From a bacterium (GTDB taxonomy: Bacteria; Verrucomicrobiota; Verrucomicrobiia; Limisphaerales; UBA11358): a stretch of DNA of 54,616 bases. Location of the stretch: positions 1-54,616 of the forward strand of contig JAJXYT010000076.1 of NCBI GenBank assembly GCA_021780375.1. Direction: 5' to 3'. The notes under the pieces were generated by a model. The model was not told the DNA's origin. It did not search any database and saw nothing but the letters and a program-made list of their open reading frames with translations. Shown here in pieces: positions 1 through 8,112 of the stretch (position 1 is the first letter of the stretch; each line of letters starts with the position of its first letter). The position numbers and the translations under genes are program-made.

Positions 1-648
1 CCATATATTTCGTAATCCGACGTGGAGGCCGTCTTTTTTGGCATAGGCGGCGCCGGGATTCCCCGCGTCAGCCGGGGAAAACGGAGACACAATTCGCTTG
101 TCAAAAGAATTACCCAGAAACGTTTCCCGAAGGATTTCCAGGATGCCGCCCGGATGGTAATTGTCCTTCACGTAATCGCCGAGGGAATCCCTCGCCGTAT
201 TTCTGAAGACGGCCGCGACGTGATGGTCGGTCAACTCGACGGGGCTTCTCCGGGGTGAAATGTCGCGAGCCGTGGAGGACATCAAATCCTCGGTGAGCAC
301 CCGGGCCGACGCCAGCGTTGATTCGGCCCGTTTGGTTCCCACTTTATCAAGAATAGAGGAAAGGCTCTGCGCATCCTTCCGCCCGAGGTCCAGTTTCAGC
401 TCCACGTTTGTCCCCACCTCCGGCCAGCTGTTCCATATCAATACGGCATAGACTGAATGGGTGTCACCATGCCACTCTGAAACCGGCCTGGGTGGAACGT
501 TAGTGTCGCCGGTGAATTCAAGCAGCGCCGCATATTGTTGTGCCTGGGATGGCATGGTGGAGACTTCCAGGAATGCGCCTAATGTCAAAATCCCCGCCGA
601 GCACGCAATCCATCGGACACCGTCTGTCCGGTTGAATGCGGTTTTCAT
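1..648 (-). CDS. Exported hypothetical protein, C-terminus outside window
   Basis: The minus-strand frame stays open for 216 codons from an ATG at 648 to the window edge, so only the N-terminal part is visible. The start is MKTAFNRTDGVRW followed by a hydrophobic stretch (IACSAGILTLGAFL) and a polar region, which reads as a signal peptide or N-terminal anchor. The rest is hydrophilic and mixed, with no motif that I recognise (for example VYAVLIWNSWPEVGTNVELKLD near residues 67-88). The plus-strand frames over the same stretch are short and fragmented, while this one is continuous, which supports it as the coding strand. Function is unknown; an extracytoplasmic location is an inference from the N-terminus. 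Confidence 0.6.
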   Translation of the reverse strand, partial: MKTAFNRTDGVRWIACSAGILTLGAFLEVSTMPSQAQQYAALLEFTGDTNVPPRPVSEWHGDTHSVYAVLIWNSWPEVGTNVELKLDLGRKDAQSLSSILDKVGTKRAESTLASARVLTEDLMSSTARDISPRRSPVELTDHHVAAVFRNTARDSLGDYVKDNYHPGGILEILRETFLGNSFDKRIVSPFSPADAGNPGAAYAKKDGLHVGLRNIW

Positions 649-777
649 AAGGTGAGGCGTGAAGGTGCAACGAAATACTGAAGCAGGGGGGTACGACTGG
701 GGTGCGTCTTGAAAAAATCCGGGCAAAAACTCCGGGGTGTTAAGGACAGTTTAGTGGTGGCGATTAAGAAACGGCGT

Positions 778-1029
778 TCAACTCTGACTTTGCCCGGTGT
801 CGCAGCGCCGGAGAGCCGATGAAATCAGCCCAACCTCACCGGGTGCCGGAGGATTGACCGGCGCCGGTTGCGCTTTGCTTTCCGCTTCGCTGCTGACCTC
901 CCGGTGACCGGGGAATGACCGGGAGGGCTGTGAAAGTGGGCTGCGACGCATCGCCGCTTCAAAGTAGGCCACGCCACCAGCCGCCACGATCAGGGCGGCG
1001 ATAAGAATCATCCACGTCATTGCATCCAT
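778..1029 (-). CDS. Small single-pass membrane protein
   Basis: This is an 83-residue frame. Residues 5-22 (TWMILIAALIVAAGGVAY) form one clear transmembrane helix at the N-terminus. It is followed by a Pro/Ser-rich polar tail with no recognisable domain. No good Shine-Dalgarno sequence precedes the ATG at 1029; an alternative ATG three codons downstream gives the same protein. Being short and in GC-rich DNA it could be a chance frame, but the helix followed by a basic-polar tail is typical of real small membrane proteins. No function can be assigned. Confidence 0.4.
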   Translation of the reverse strand: MDAMTWMILIAALIVAAGGVAYFEAAMRRSPLSQPSRSFPGHREVSSEAESKAQPAPVNPPAPGEVGLISSALRRCDTGQSQS

Positions 1030-1333
1030 CGAGCCGGGAAAGAGCTAATCCCTTGCCAATACGGTTTAGTGGGGTATGTGACGCTAACGGTTTCAAACCA
1101 ATCGCGGGTTGTCCCAATCCGGTACGGCAGCGAGGCATTTGCACTGCGCCGGCGAGTCACCAACTTGCCGAACCGCAGCCCCTGGGCGAAGGCGGGTCAC
1201 TTGCCACACCGCGCAGCCGAAGAAATTGTAAATCGCAAATAAAAAGCCATCCACGAAGTGTCGCGCCGCAGTCTTACAAAGGCGGACCAATCTTCAACCG
1301 AATAAAACTGCAGATGACGCAGATGCACGCGGG
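1030..1333. other. Intergenic stretch, nothing recognised
   Basis: About 300 bases between the small membrane protein and the TlpA gene. Open frames cross it on both strands, but none shows a domain, signal peptide or credible start. The part around 1218-1245 is AT-richer (repeated 'aaat' words). Confidence 0.5.
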
Positions 1334-1927
1334 TTAATTCTGCCCGGGCGCTGCCGGCGGCAACGCCCTCCGGATGGTTTGTTCCCATTCGGATTTGCTG
1401 CGCGCGCCGACGAAGGCCTTCAAAATTCGGCCGTCGCGTCCGATGAGAAACGCCGTCGGAACCGCCTGGATCCCGCCATACCTGGCGGCGACCTGCGTGT
1501 CTCCGATCACCAGCGGATAGTTGACGCCGAGTTTTTGCGCGAGCGGTTTCACGACCGCCGCGCCGTCTTCATCCAAAGCGATGCCCAGCACGGTAAAACC
1601 CCTGCCCGAGTATTGCTTCTGTAATTGGATAAAATCGGGGATTTCCTCCCGACAGGGCGCGCACCAGGTCGCCCAAAAATCCAGCAGGACAATTTTGCCT
1701 TTGAAATCCGACAGCCGCACCGTCTTGCCCGCCAGATTCGTCAGGGCAAAATCCGGCGCCGCTTCTCCCGGCGCACCCGCCGGATCTTTCCCGGTAATTT
1801 CAGCGCCGCGGGCCGGGGAAACCGCCGCCCACCACGCTATCCCGATGGCAGCCACGCACACCACCGCGCATTTCCTTGCGCTCGCGGAATTCACGCGCCT
1901 CACTGCGGTGTTCGTCCCGGGCCTCAC
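1334..1927 (-). CDS. TlpA/ResA-type thiol-disulfide oxidoreductase
   Basis: This 197-residue protein starts with GTG. An N-terminal hydrophobic segment (residues 20-36, ending SPARGA) looks like a signal peptide or anchor, so it should act outside the cytoplasmic membrane. The rest is a thioredoxin fold of the AhpC-TSA/redoxin type: 'APDFALTNLAGKTVRLSDFKG', then 'LLDFWATWCAPCREE' with the redox pair C89 and C92, then the cis-proline loop 'AVPTAFLIGRDG'. The family reduces or oxidises periplasmic thiols, for instance in cytochrome c maturation; no cytochrome gene is visible here, so the substrate is open. The start overlaps the stop of the upstream rhodanese gene by four bases (GTGA), which implies translational coupling and a shared role in extracytoplasmic sulfur or thiol chemistry. 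Confidence 0.9.
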   Translation of the reverse strand: MRPGTNTAVRRVNSASARKCAVVCVAAIGIAWWAAVSPARGAEITGKDPAGAPGEAAPDFALTNLAGKTVRLSDFKGKIVLLDFWATWCAPCREEIPDFIQLQKQYSGRGFTVLGIALDEDGAAVVKPLAQKLGVNYPLVIGDTQVAARYGGIQAVPTAFLIGRDGRILKAFVGARSKSEWEQTIRRALPPAAPGQN

Positions 1928-2466
1928 GGTTTCTCAGGCCCTTTCGCAATGGGGAACCCCTTGGCAATCCAGTCCTCCCGAAAATTCGTTGGGATGGACA
2001 ACACCTTGACGTTTGTGAATCCCAGGTCTTGCAGGGTGCTAAACGCCGGGCGGACGTTGGGACAACGCTGCCAGGGACAGCATCCGCAGTACACAACGAT
2101 TTGCGTCTCCCGCGGCAGGCCCTGCACCGCGTGCTTCAGCGCCTGAAGGCCTTCCGGTCTGGCGGCCGGCCCTGCGAATTTTGCCCCGATGATGTGACCA
2201 CCCTGGTAAAGAACAGGAAATCCCACGCAAATCACCAACGGCTTCCCGCCCTTGGCCGCCGACAGGGATTTAACGAGTTGTTTGGGTTCGATGACCTGAT
2301 TGTCCTGCCACGGGGCGGGAGGCGGTGGGCGAACCTGGTTGGTTTGGTTGGACGGCCCGCTCCAACACAACGGCGCGCTTTCGCCTGAAATCAGTGCGGT
2401 GGTCATGAGGATCACCCACAGCCGACGGGCCGAAGACCTGGTTAACACCGGAAGTTTTGATCTCAT
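1924..2466 (-). CDS. Exported rhodanese-like protein
   Basis: I chose the ATG at 2466 because AAGGA lies 9 bases before it; an in-frame ATG 14 codons upstream has no such site. The 180-residue product begins MRSKLPVLTRSSARRLWV and a hydrophobic stretch ending in 'SAPLCWS', a likely signal peptide. A rhodanese domain follows: 'VIEPKQLVKSL', 'HIIGAKFAGPA' and the active-site loop 'VVYCGCCPWQRC' (Y126-C135), with 'NVKVLSIPTNFREDWIAKGFPI' at the end. The loop has extra cysteines (C127, C129, C130, C135) compared with a plain rhodanese CxxxxR loop; C127 is the expected sulfur carrier. It probably transfers or senses sulfur at thiols, working with the coupled TlpA-like protein downstream. Confidence 0.85.
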   Translation of the reverse strand: MRSKLPVLTRSSARRLWVILMTTALISGESAPLCWSGPSNQTNQVRPPPPAPWQDNQVIEPKQLVKSLSAAKGGKPLVICVGFPVLYQGGHIIGAKFAGPAARPEGLQALKHAVQGLPRETQIVVYCGCCPWQRCPNVRPAFSTLQDLGFTNVKVLSIPTNFREDWIAKGFPIAKGPEKP

Positions 2467-2768
2467 TCTGTTGGTTCCTTTGACAGGTGGTTTTGGTGAT
2501 TTACTCAACCACGGAAGCGCCTGACAGCCCTTCCCACGTCAGCCCACCGGGCACAACATGCTCCACCTGGCCAACCCGGTCAACAATCAGTTCCAGCCCC
2601 CGAATGCGCCCGGCCTCCAAAATCTCCGACGCCGCCGGCTCCGTTTGTTGCTCAAAAGGACGTTCGGCACAATGATTTGCCATTGCAAAACCGGATTTCC
2701 GTCCTACGATGCTCTGGAAATCAGATGCTTCCGGAAACCGATACTTGCCGGAAGTCTGTGGGACAACC

Positions 2769-3533
2769 ATGAGCGAATTCAAATATGCCTGTCCGGTATG
2801 CGGCCAGCATATCAAGTGCGATTCCTCCCACAGCGGGTCGGTGATGGAATGCCCGACGTGTTTCCAGAAAATCACCGTGCCCCAGGCACCCGCGACGGAC
2901 GACCCGAAATTCATCCTGACGGGCACGCAGGCGGGCAAACGCCGCCTTCCGACGGCGCCGGTGGCCTCGGGGTTGGCCGCCCCGCCGGCAAAAAATTCTT
3001 TGGCGCCGGGAATCGCCTTTGTCATTTTGCTTGGCGTGCTGGTGGCAGCGGCATTTGTGTTTCGCGGAATCATTTTCCAATCGGCTCCCGCCGGGACAAA
3101 CGTTGTCACTAATGCCAATCTCACCGGCGCCCCGTCGGGTCCGGCGCCGGGCAACCCCACGGCCGCCGTGCTCGGCTACCGCGTTGATCACGACGAAGTG
3201 GTGTTTGTATTCGACCCGGCGGCGTTTGGCGTGCCAATTGCCCCCGACGCCCGGGTGCACGTGGCGGGTGATTTCAACCGGTGGCTGGACGCGAGTGACG
3301 GCAAAATCCGCAACCCGTCGCCGGCCTGGCAAATGCAGCGGGTGGCGGAAGGCCGTTATGAACTGCACAAGCCGCTTGCGGACTTTCAGCAACGCCGGCA
3401 ATGGGAATTCAAATTTGTCGTCAACCTCAGCCAATGGATTGACGTCCCCGGCACGGCCTTGAATCGAACCACCGGTTACCCCGTGAACCTGACGCTGACC
3501 ATTCCGGAAAAGCCCGGCGGAGCCCCGAACTGA
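2769..3533 (+). CDS. Zinc-ribbon membrane protein with AMPK/CBM48-like domain
   Basis: The 254-residue protein starts at the ATG at 2769 (MSEFKYACPVCG); a longer frame exists but the zinc ribbon fits an N-terminus. Residues 7-35 form a ribbon with CPVC and CPTC knuckles. A transmembrane helix follows (around residues 80-100, 'IAFVILLGVLVAAAFVF'), then a Pro/Ala/Asn linker, then an E-set domain with 'VHVAGDFNRW' near residue 163 and 'WEFKFVVNLSQWIDVP', the pattern of glycogen-binding/CBM48 domains. The ribbon would be cytoplasmic and the carbohydrate-type domain outside. Ribbon-TM-domain arrangements are common in Verrucomicrobiota and Planctomycetes; ligand and partner are unknown. Confidence 0.75.
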   Translation: MSEFKYACPVCGQHIKCDSSHSGSVMECPTCFQKITVPQAPATDDPKFILTGTQAGKRRLPTAPVASGLAAPPAKNSLAPGIAFVILLGVLVAAAFVFRGIIFQSAPAGTNVVTNANLTGAPSGPAPGNPTAAVLGYRVDHDEVVFVFDPAAFGVPIAPDARVHVAGDFNRWLDASDGKIRNPSPAWQMQRVAEGRYELHKPLADFQQRRQWEFKFVVNLSQWIDVPGTALNRTTGYPVNLTLTIPEKPGGAPN

Positions 3534-3549
3534 GCCTTCAAAGCCGGCC

Positions 3550-3577
3550 GTTCGCTGTTCGCTGTTCGCCCGCCTTG
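3550..3577. repeat. Degenerate 7-nt-period array
   Basis: Units of the type GTTCGCT repeat three times with a 7-nt period, just after the stop of the zinc-ribbon gene, and then degenerate. It belongs to the same class as the arrays at 5863, 15441, 19111 and inside mfd. Confidence 0.6.
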
Positions 3578-3757
3578 GTTTCAGCCTTCAGCCGTTCTCT
3601 GCGGTTAAACAAATTGTAAACCGGAATTTGCAAATCGAGTGGTTCCCTTCGTTGGCTTGGATTCAACTCTTAAGAAAATCTTGAACCCGGAAATCAAGTT
3701 CGTGCCAGGGAAACAGTTGAAGGCCGGGCCGAATTCGCCGACTCTGGAGCCCCGGCC

Positions 3758-4183
3758 ATGAACAACGAATTCGCCCATTTCCTGGAAGCCCAGCAACCGG
3801 TCTTCGATCAGGTCACCCGCGAGCTGGCCGCCGGCGAAAAGCGCTCGCATTGGATGTGGTTCATTTTTCCCCAGGTCATCGGACTGGGCCAAAGCTGCCT
3901 GGCGCGGCGATACGCCATCCGCTCCCTGGAAGAGGCGCGGCGCTATGCCGCCCATCCCCTTCTCGGCGAACGGCTCCGCCGCTGCACCCGGCTGGTTGGG
4001 GAGGTCCAAAATCGGGATCTATCCGACATCTTCGGTTACCCGGATGACCTCAAATTCCATTCGTCCATGACCCTCTTTGCCCTGGCGGTTCCGGACGAAC
4101 CACTCTTTGCCTTTGCGCTCGAAAAGTATTTTGCGGGCCGGCAGGATGTTAAAACCATCGAGATACTGGGCCTGAAAGCATGA
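3758..4183 (+). CDS. DUF1810 family protein
   Basis: The 141-residue product matches the whole length of the DUF1810 family: 'FLEAQQPVFDQVTREL', 'GEKRSHWMWFIFPQV.GLG', 'YAIRSLEEARRYAAHPLLGERL', 'FGYPDDLKFHSSMTLFALA' and 'FAFALEKYFAGRQDVKTIEIL'. These are the conserved signatures; the biochemical role is not established as far as I know. It has no signal peptide and should be cytoplasmic. Its stop overlaps the start of the Smr-like gene by four bases (ATGA), so the two are co-translated and may act together. Confidence 0.9.
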   Translation: MNNEFAHFLEAQQPVFDQVTRELAAGEKRSHWMWFIFPQVIGLGQSCLARRYAIRSLEEARRYAAHPLLGERLRRCTRLVGEVQNRDLSDIFGYPDDLKFHSSMTLFALAVPDEPLFAFALEKYFAGRQDVKTIEILGLKA

Positions 4184-4527
4184 GCGCCTATCGCGTTTAC
4201 AACGTCGAAGCCGGATTTCCCGGCCTGGACGAAGCGCGCCGGCAGGTGATCACCGAAATCCGCCGCGCCCAAAAAGAGGGCGTCCGGGTGTTGAAGGTCA
4301 TCCACGGGTACGGTTCCTCGGGCAAAGGCGGCACGCTCGCCGCCGGCCTGCGCAAATCGTTTGCGCTGCGCAAGCAGGAAGGCGTCATCAAGGACTTCGT
4401 TCCCGGTGACAACTTTTCCATTTTCAATCCCGTGGTGCTGGCGCTCATGGACGCGGTCCCGGAATTGCGGCAGGACCCGGACCTGGAACAGACCAACCTG
4501 GGCGTGACGCTGCTCTGGCTGAAATGA
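4180..4527 (+). CDS. Smr-domain-like protein
   Basis: This 115-residue protein resembles a stand-alone Smr domain: an N-terminal stretch ('GFPGLDEARRQVITEIRRAQKEG') followed by 'VRVLKVIHGYGSSGKGG', the HGxG(S/T)G signature near residues 45-53, and then 'LAAGLRKSF'. Smr domains of MutS2 and related proteins bind or cut nucleic acid. Here the canonical LDLHG start is replaced by VEAGFPG, so the nuclease-associated motif is only partly conserved and activity is uncertain. The C-terminal 45 residues are family-specific. It overlaps the DUF1810 gene by four bases. Confidence 0.7.
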   Translation: MSAYRVYNVEAGFPGLDEARRQVITEIRRAQKEGVRVLKVIHGYGSSGKGGTLAAGLRKSFALRKQEGVIKDFVPGDNFSIFNPVVLALMDAVPELRQDPDLEQTNLGVTLLWLK

Positions 4528-4886
4528 TTGCTGGAAGCGGCGATGGCGAAGAATCAAAGCAGTCCGGTCAATGCCGGCGAAGCCAAATCCCGCCGCCAAT
4601 GCCAGTCATAAATCGAAAATCGTAACCCGGCTCGCGACCCACCGCGTGAGACGAAGTCTTTTACGCGGTTTCCTGTTGCTTAAAATCCAGGGCGGCTTAG
4701 GATGTTTTATAGCAGCGGTAAAGAATGCCTTTTGACAGGGCCTGGTCCAACAGGACTTTACGCCCTGATGCATTTCGTCGAATCTGCGTGGTTTATGGGA
4801 AATGTCCGTAACATGCCAACACCCTTGACCGGCCGTATTGCGCTGTTCCCGCGCAAAACAATCCGCCCCACCACCCCGTTGAGGCC
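4528..4886. other. Intergenic stretch, no gene seen
   Basis: About 360 bases with no convincing frame. It begins with two 7-nt units of the AAATCGA type (4610-4623). A TTGACA box at 4732-4737 could be part of a promoter for the gene at 4887, but I see no good -10 box at the right distance. Confidence 0.4.
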
Positions 4887-5291
4887 ATGTCACTGATTAA
4901 AGGACGCCGCTACACCTGGAGCGAGATCGTGGATGCGACCGGGGCCGACGGTTCGCCGCCGTATTCTCTGTTGCATCGGGATGGCCGGGTCGTGGCGGGT
5001 TGTTTCACGATGGAGATCAACCCGGAGGCGCCGCTGGTGGTTCTGGCCGGCAGAGGCGCGCAGCTCACCGAGTTGGCCGACCGCTTCTGCGCGCAGACAG
5101 GTTTCATCCCGGTGTGTGTCAAGTCGGGCATGGGCGAATGGCTAAGCTGCGGGGACTTCAAACTGGTGCGGTCGAGCGCCGACCCGGCGGAAATCGCCAG
5201 TCATGTGGTTGAGGCCCGCAGGCCAGACATCTATAAACTCCTCTTCCTCGCCGAAGTCGTCCGACCCAGGACTCCCCGCGCCACCGCGTAA
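4887..5291 (+). CDS. Conserved-looking hypothetical protein
   Basis: The 134-residue frame begins MSLIKGRRYTWSEI and has an even amino-acid mix without a signal peptide or membrane segment. Phrases such as 'YTWSEIVDATGADGSPPYSLLHRDGRVVAGCF' and 'LVVLAGRGAQLTELADRFCAQTGFIPVCVK' look like a small alpha/beta protein. I do not recognise the family. It stands alone between two intergenic stretches. Four cysteines are present without a metal-site spacing. Confidence 0.6.
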   Translation: MSLIKGRRYTWSEIVDATGADGSPPYSLLHRDGRVVAGCFTMEINPEAPLVVLAGRGAQLTELADRFCAQTGFIPVCVKSGMGEWLSCGDFKLVRSSADPAEIASHVVEARRPDIYKLLFLAEVVRPRTPRATA

Positions 5292-5321
5292 ATTTAGAAT
5301 TCAGCCTTTGCCGCTCCGCCT

Positions 5322-5840
5322 TCAGCTTTCGCTTCCGCCTTCTGTCCCCTTTAATCTATGGAGCAGTTCAATGGCCGCTCGCGATGGCCCCGGGCCAGTG
5401 TCATCTGCGACGGTACCCAGGTGTCTCTTGATCCAACGAATCAGCAGCAGACCGGCGATTGACCCGATCATCATAAACAAGAGTGTGTCAACGGCGACAT
5501 GACAAAGGTAGCTCGCGGTCACGCTGCTGGCCGAACCTTGTGCAACGTCATAAACGGCCTTGCGTTGAAGCAGGCCGGCGTCAGTGACCGACTTGATGCT
5601 CTGAATCTCTGCGTCGCGCGCGCCGGGACTGCTGAAAAAGGCCACCCCGGGTGTGAGCACTGCGAAAACAAGAAGAGCGACGGCGCTCACCAGCAGCATC
5701 AACCCCCACACCGCCGCCAGCAGATTGAGTGAAAAGAATACCATAAATGCGCCCGAGGACGCCCGGCGATCCGAATCGGAACCCGGCCGGCGCGCGAATG
5801 GCACGAAACTGAGCAATTGATTCAGGCTCATACTGACCAA
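5322..5840 (-). CDS. Membrane protein with two TM segments
   Basis: The 172-residue product has a basic N-terminal part, a long hydrophobic region (around residues 32-68, 'FMVFFSLNLLAAVWGLMLLVSAVALLVFAV') and a second helix near residues 117-135 ('TLLFMMIGSIAGLLLIRWI'). Between them is a soluble loop of about 45 residues. The basic residues after the second helix (RWIKRH) would be cytoplasmic. No family was recognised. It is transcribed away from the neighbouring hypothetical gene. Confidence 0.6.
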   Translation of the reverse strand: MVSMSLNQLLSFVPFARRPGSDSDRRASSGAFMVFFSLNLLAAVWGLMLLVSAVALLVFAVLTPGVAFFSSPGARDAEIQSIKSVTDAGLLQRKAVYDVAQGSASSVTASYLCHVAVDTLLFMMIGSIAGLLLIRWIKRHLGTVADDTGPGPSRAAIELLHRLKGTEGGSES

Positions 5841-5862
5841 AGACAGCGGATTCCGTGCCGTT

Positions 5863-5897
5863 TTGGACCTTGGACTCTAGACTTTGGACTTTGCCAG
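5863..5897. repeat. Degenerate 7-nt-period array
   Basis: Units related to TTGGACT repeat four times with a 7-nt period. The rest of the gap up to 6117 carries imperfect copies of a 'cgcagat-aacgcagatg' phrase (5892-5921) and no gene. Confidence 0.65.
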
Positions 5898-6117
5898 GAA
5901 CCGCAGATAAACGCAGATGAACGCAGATTTAACAGCCGCCAAAAGGCACAAAAAGCAGAAAAAAGCTGTCAGGTTCTTTTAGTAGAAAACGGAGGAAACA
6001 AAGATTTGTCTCAAAACCGCGAAATACCCGAAATACGCGAAAGGAATTCCCCCTATCGTAAACCTGCTCGCGACCCGCTCGCGATTCGTCGGAGTTCATC
6101 AGAGTCCATCGGAGTTT

Positions 6118-6345
6118 ATTGATTTGACGCTGCATGGCAAGGGCCTGGCTCACGAGGATTTGTTGACGATTATGGGAGAACTCGACGACCTGTTGTTACC
6201 TTATACGATTGACCTTTCTCTTTTTGCAGATTTGACGCAGGAGGATTTGATTGATCACATCCGGCGAGTGGGCATGGTTTTTTATGAAATTAAACCAGAG
6301 CAGCCACGTCGTGGCGTCTCCGGCCCACCGAAGCCGCGGTATTAA
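6118..6345 (+). pseudogene. C-terminal fragment of MNT nucleotidyltransferase (antitoxin type)
   Basis: From 6118 the frame reads IDLTLHGKGLAHEDLL and continues with 'ELDDLLLPYTIDLSLF' and 'LIDHIRRVGMVFYE', the typical C-terminal part of minimal nucleotidyltransferases (MNT) that act as antitoxins next to HEPN proteins. The N-terminal half with the GSxxxG and first DxD catalytic motif is missing: homology begins exactly where the second aspartate motif (xIDL) should be, and upstream DNA is repeat-like. A TTG at 6124 could start translation, but the product would lack the active site. No HEPN partner remains. It is the first of a series of truncated defence genes. Confidence 0.7.
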
Positions 6346-6412
6346 GATTTTTGAAACGCACCGCCCACGGCCGCCGGAAACGCCCATGAAATCCCGATTA
6401 ATCGGAATCAAT

Positions 6413-6447
6413 AATCCGCATTTCGCAGTCCGCAATTGGAAATTGAG
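6413..6447. repeat. Degenerate 7-nt-period array
   Basis: Five consecutive 7-nt units (AATCCGC, ATTTCGC, AGTCCGC, AATTGGA, AATTGAG) lie between the MNT fragment and the HsdR fragment. Confidence 0.6.
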
Positions 6448-6528
6448 TGATCTCCCATCCCCCAAATTGTTCGTTTTCCATTGCAAAACTACGCACAAGT
6501 TCTACGATTCCGGCTAATCTGCACGGCT

Positions 6529-8106
6529 AACGCCCGCGCCGTCTTTGATTATTTCATCGGCTACAAACTCGGCCTTACCGCCACGCCGCGCGATTACCTG
6601 AAAAAATTCGACAAGCACAAGCCCACCACCAACGACCCGCGCGAATTCGAGCGCCGCCTGCTGCTCGACACCTATCGGACATTTGGCTGTGAGGACGGCC
6701 AGCCCACCGTCCGCTATTCCTTGCTGGACGGAGTGAAAGACGGCTTCCTCATCAACCCGACAGTGGTGGATGCCCGGACTGAAATCACCACCGAACTGCT
6801 ATCAGAACAGGGGTTTGTCGTCGAATTCAAGGATGACGAAGGCGAGGACCAAAAGGAAACCTACAAGCAGCGCGAGTTTGAGAAACGTTTTTTTGCCGAC
6901 GCCACCAACAAGCTGTTCTGCAAAACTTTTCTGGAAAACGCCCTGCGCGACCCGGTCAGCGGGGAAATCGGCAAGTCCATCATTTTTGCGGTCAGCCAGA
7001 AGCACGCCGCCAAGCTCGCGCAGATTTTGAACGTGATGGCGGACAAAATGTTTCCTGGCAAATACCAGTCCGACTTTGCCGTGCAGGTCACGTCCCAGAT
7101 TGCCGATGCCCAGCAGTTCACCATCAACTTGACGAACAATAATCTACTCGGCTCTGCCAATTTTCTCGCCGCCTACAAAACCAGCAAGGCCCGCGTCTGC
7201 GTCACCGTGGGAATGATGACTACCGGCTACGATTGCCCGGACATCCTGAATCTCGGCCTGTTCCGCCCCATCTTTTCGCCCACGGATTTCATCCAGATCA
7301 AGGGTCGTGGCACCCGCAAACACAATTTCCTGCAACAAATTTTTGACGACACCCTTAAGGAAAGCGTCAAAGCGCCGGACAAGACCGCCTACAAGCTGTT
7401 CGACTTTTTTGCCAACTGCGAATATTTCGAGGAGGAATACAACTACGACCAGGTCATCAAGCTGCCCGCGCCCAAGGGACGCGGTGAGGGCGGTGGTGGT
7501 GGCGGCCCCGCGACTTACACCGGCATTTACGAATATGCCGGCGATGATCTCGTCTCCATGCTCAAGGAGGAAACTATCGGCACCGGTGGCATGAAGATTG
7601 ACCGCATGTTCTTCCAGCGGTTCGAGGATAACGTGCGCGAAAACAAATTCATCGCCACCAGCGTCGAAGCCGGGCAATGGGATCGCGTCATTGATTATGT
7701 GAACCACGAAGTATTCGACAAGCCCACCGAATTTTACTCGCTCGACAAACTCCGCCGCGCCGCCTCCGTGGATCGCCGACTGACGCTGCGCGAAATCCTG
7801 GAAAGAATCTTTGGCCTCATTCCGCGTTTCAAATCCAAGGATGAACTGCTTGAAGAAGAATTCGCCAAGTTTGTAGCCGACTATAAACCGGACGAGGCCG
7901 GGGCCATTCCTGCCATCAAAAATTATTTCAAGGCCTACGTCACCAGCGACCAGATTCGGTCCATCATCGAATCCCGGCAATACACCGATCTTGCCACCAA
8001 TCCGTTATTATCAACGCGCGATTTCAAGGCCGTGCCGGCAAAATACCGCACCCTCATTCCTGAATACGTCAAGGACTACGTTCCAGTCCAGTCTTTCGCC
8101 AACTGA
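6529..8106 (+). pseudogene. hsdR: Type I restriction subunit R (HsdR), 5'-truncated
   Basis: About 525 codons of an EcoKI/EcoEI-type HsdR remain open. Homology starts at 'RAVFDYF' and 'GLTATP' (helicase motif III), continues through 'KSIIFAVSQKHAAKLAQIL' (motif IV), 'VGMMTTGYDCPDILNLGLFRPI' (motif V), 'FIQIKGRGTRKH' (motif VI) and the C-terminal helical domain that contacts the methylase. The N-terminal nuclease domain, Walker A and DEAH box, normally about 350-400 residues, are absent. No credible start codon precedes the homology; only a TTG at 6481 lies upstream. The protein could neither cut nor hydrolyse ATP. It is followed six bases later by the HsdM-HsdS chimera. Confidence 0.85.
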
Positions 8107-8112
8107 TTCATT

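Noticed and set aside
2501-3160. 219-codon minus-strand frame overlapping the zinc-ribbon gene
   Set aside because: The plus strand carries the CxxC knuckles, a TM helix and an E-set domain; the minus frame has none.
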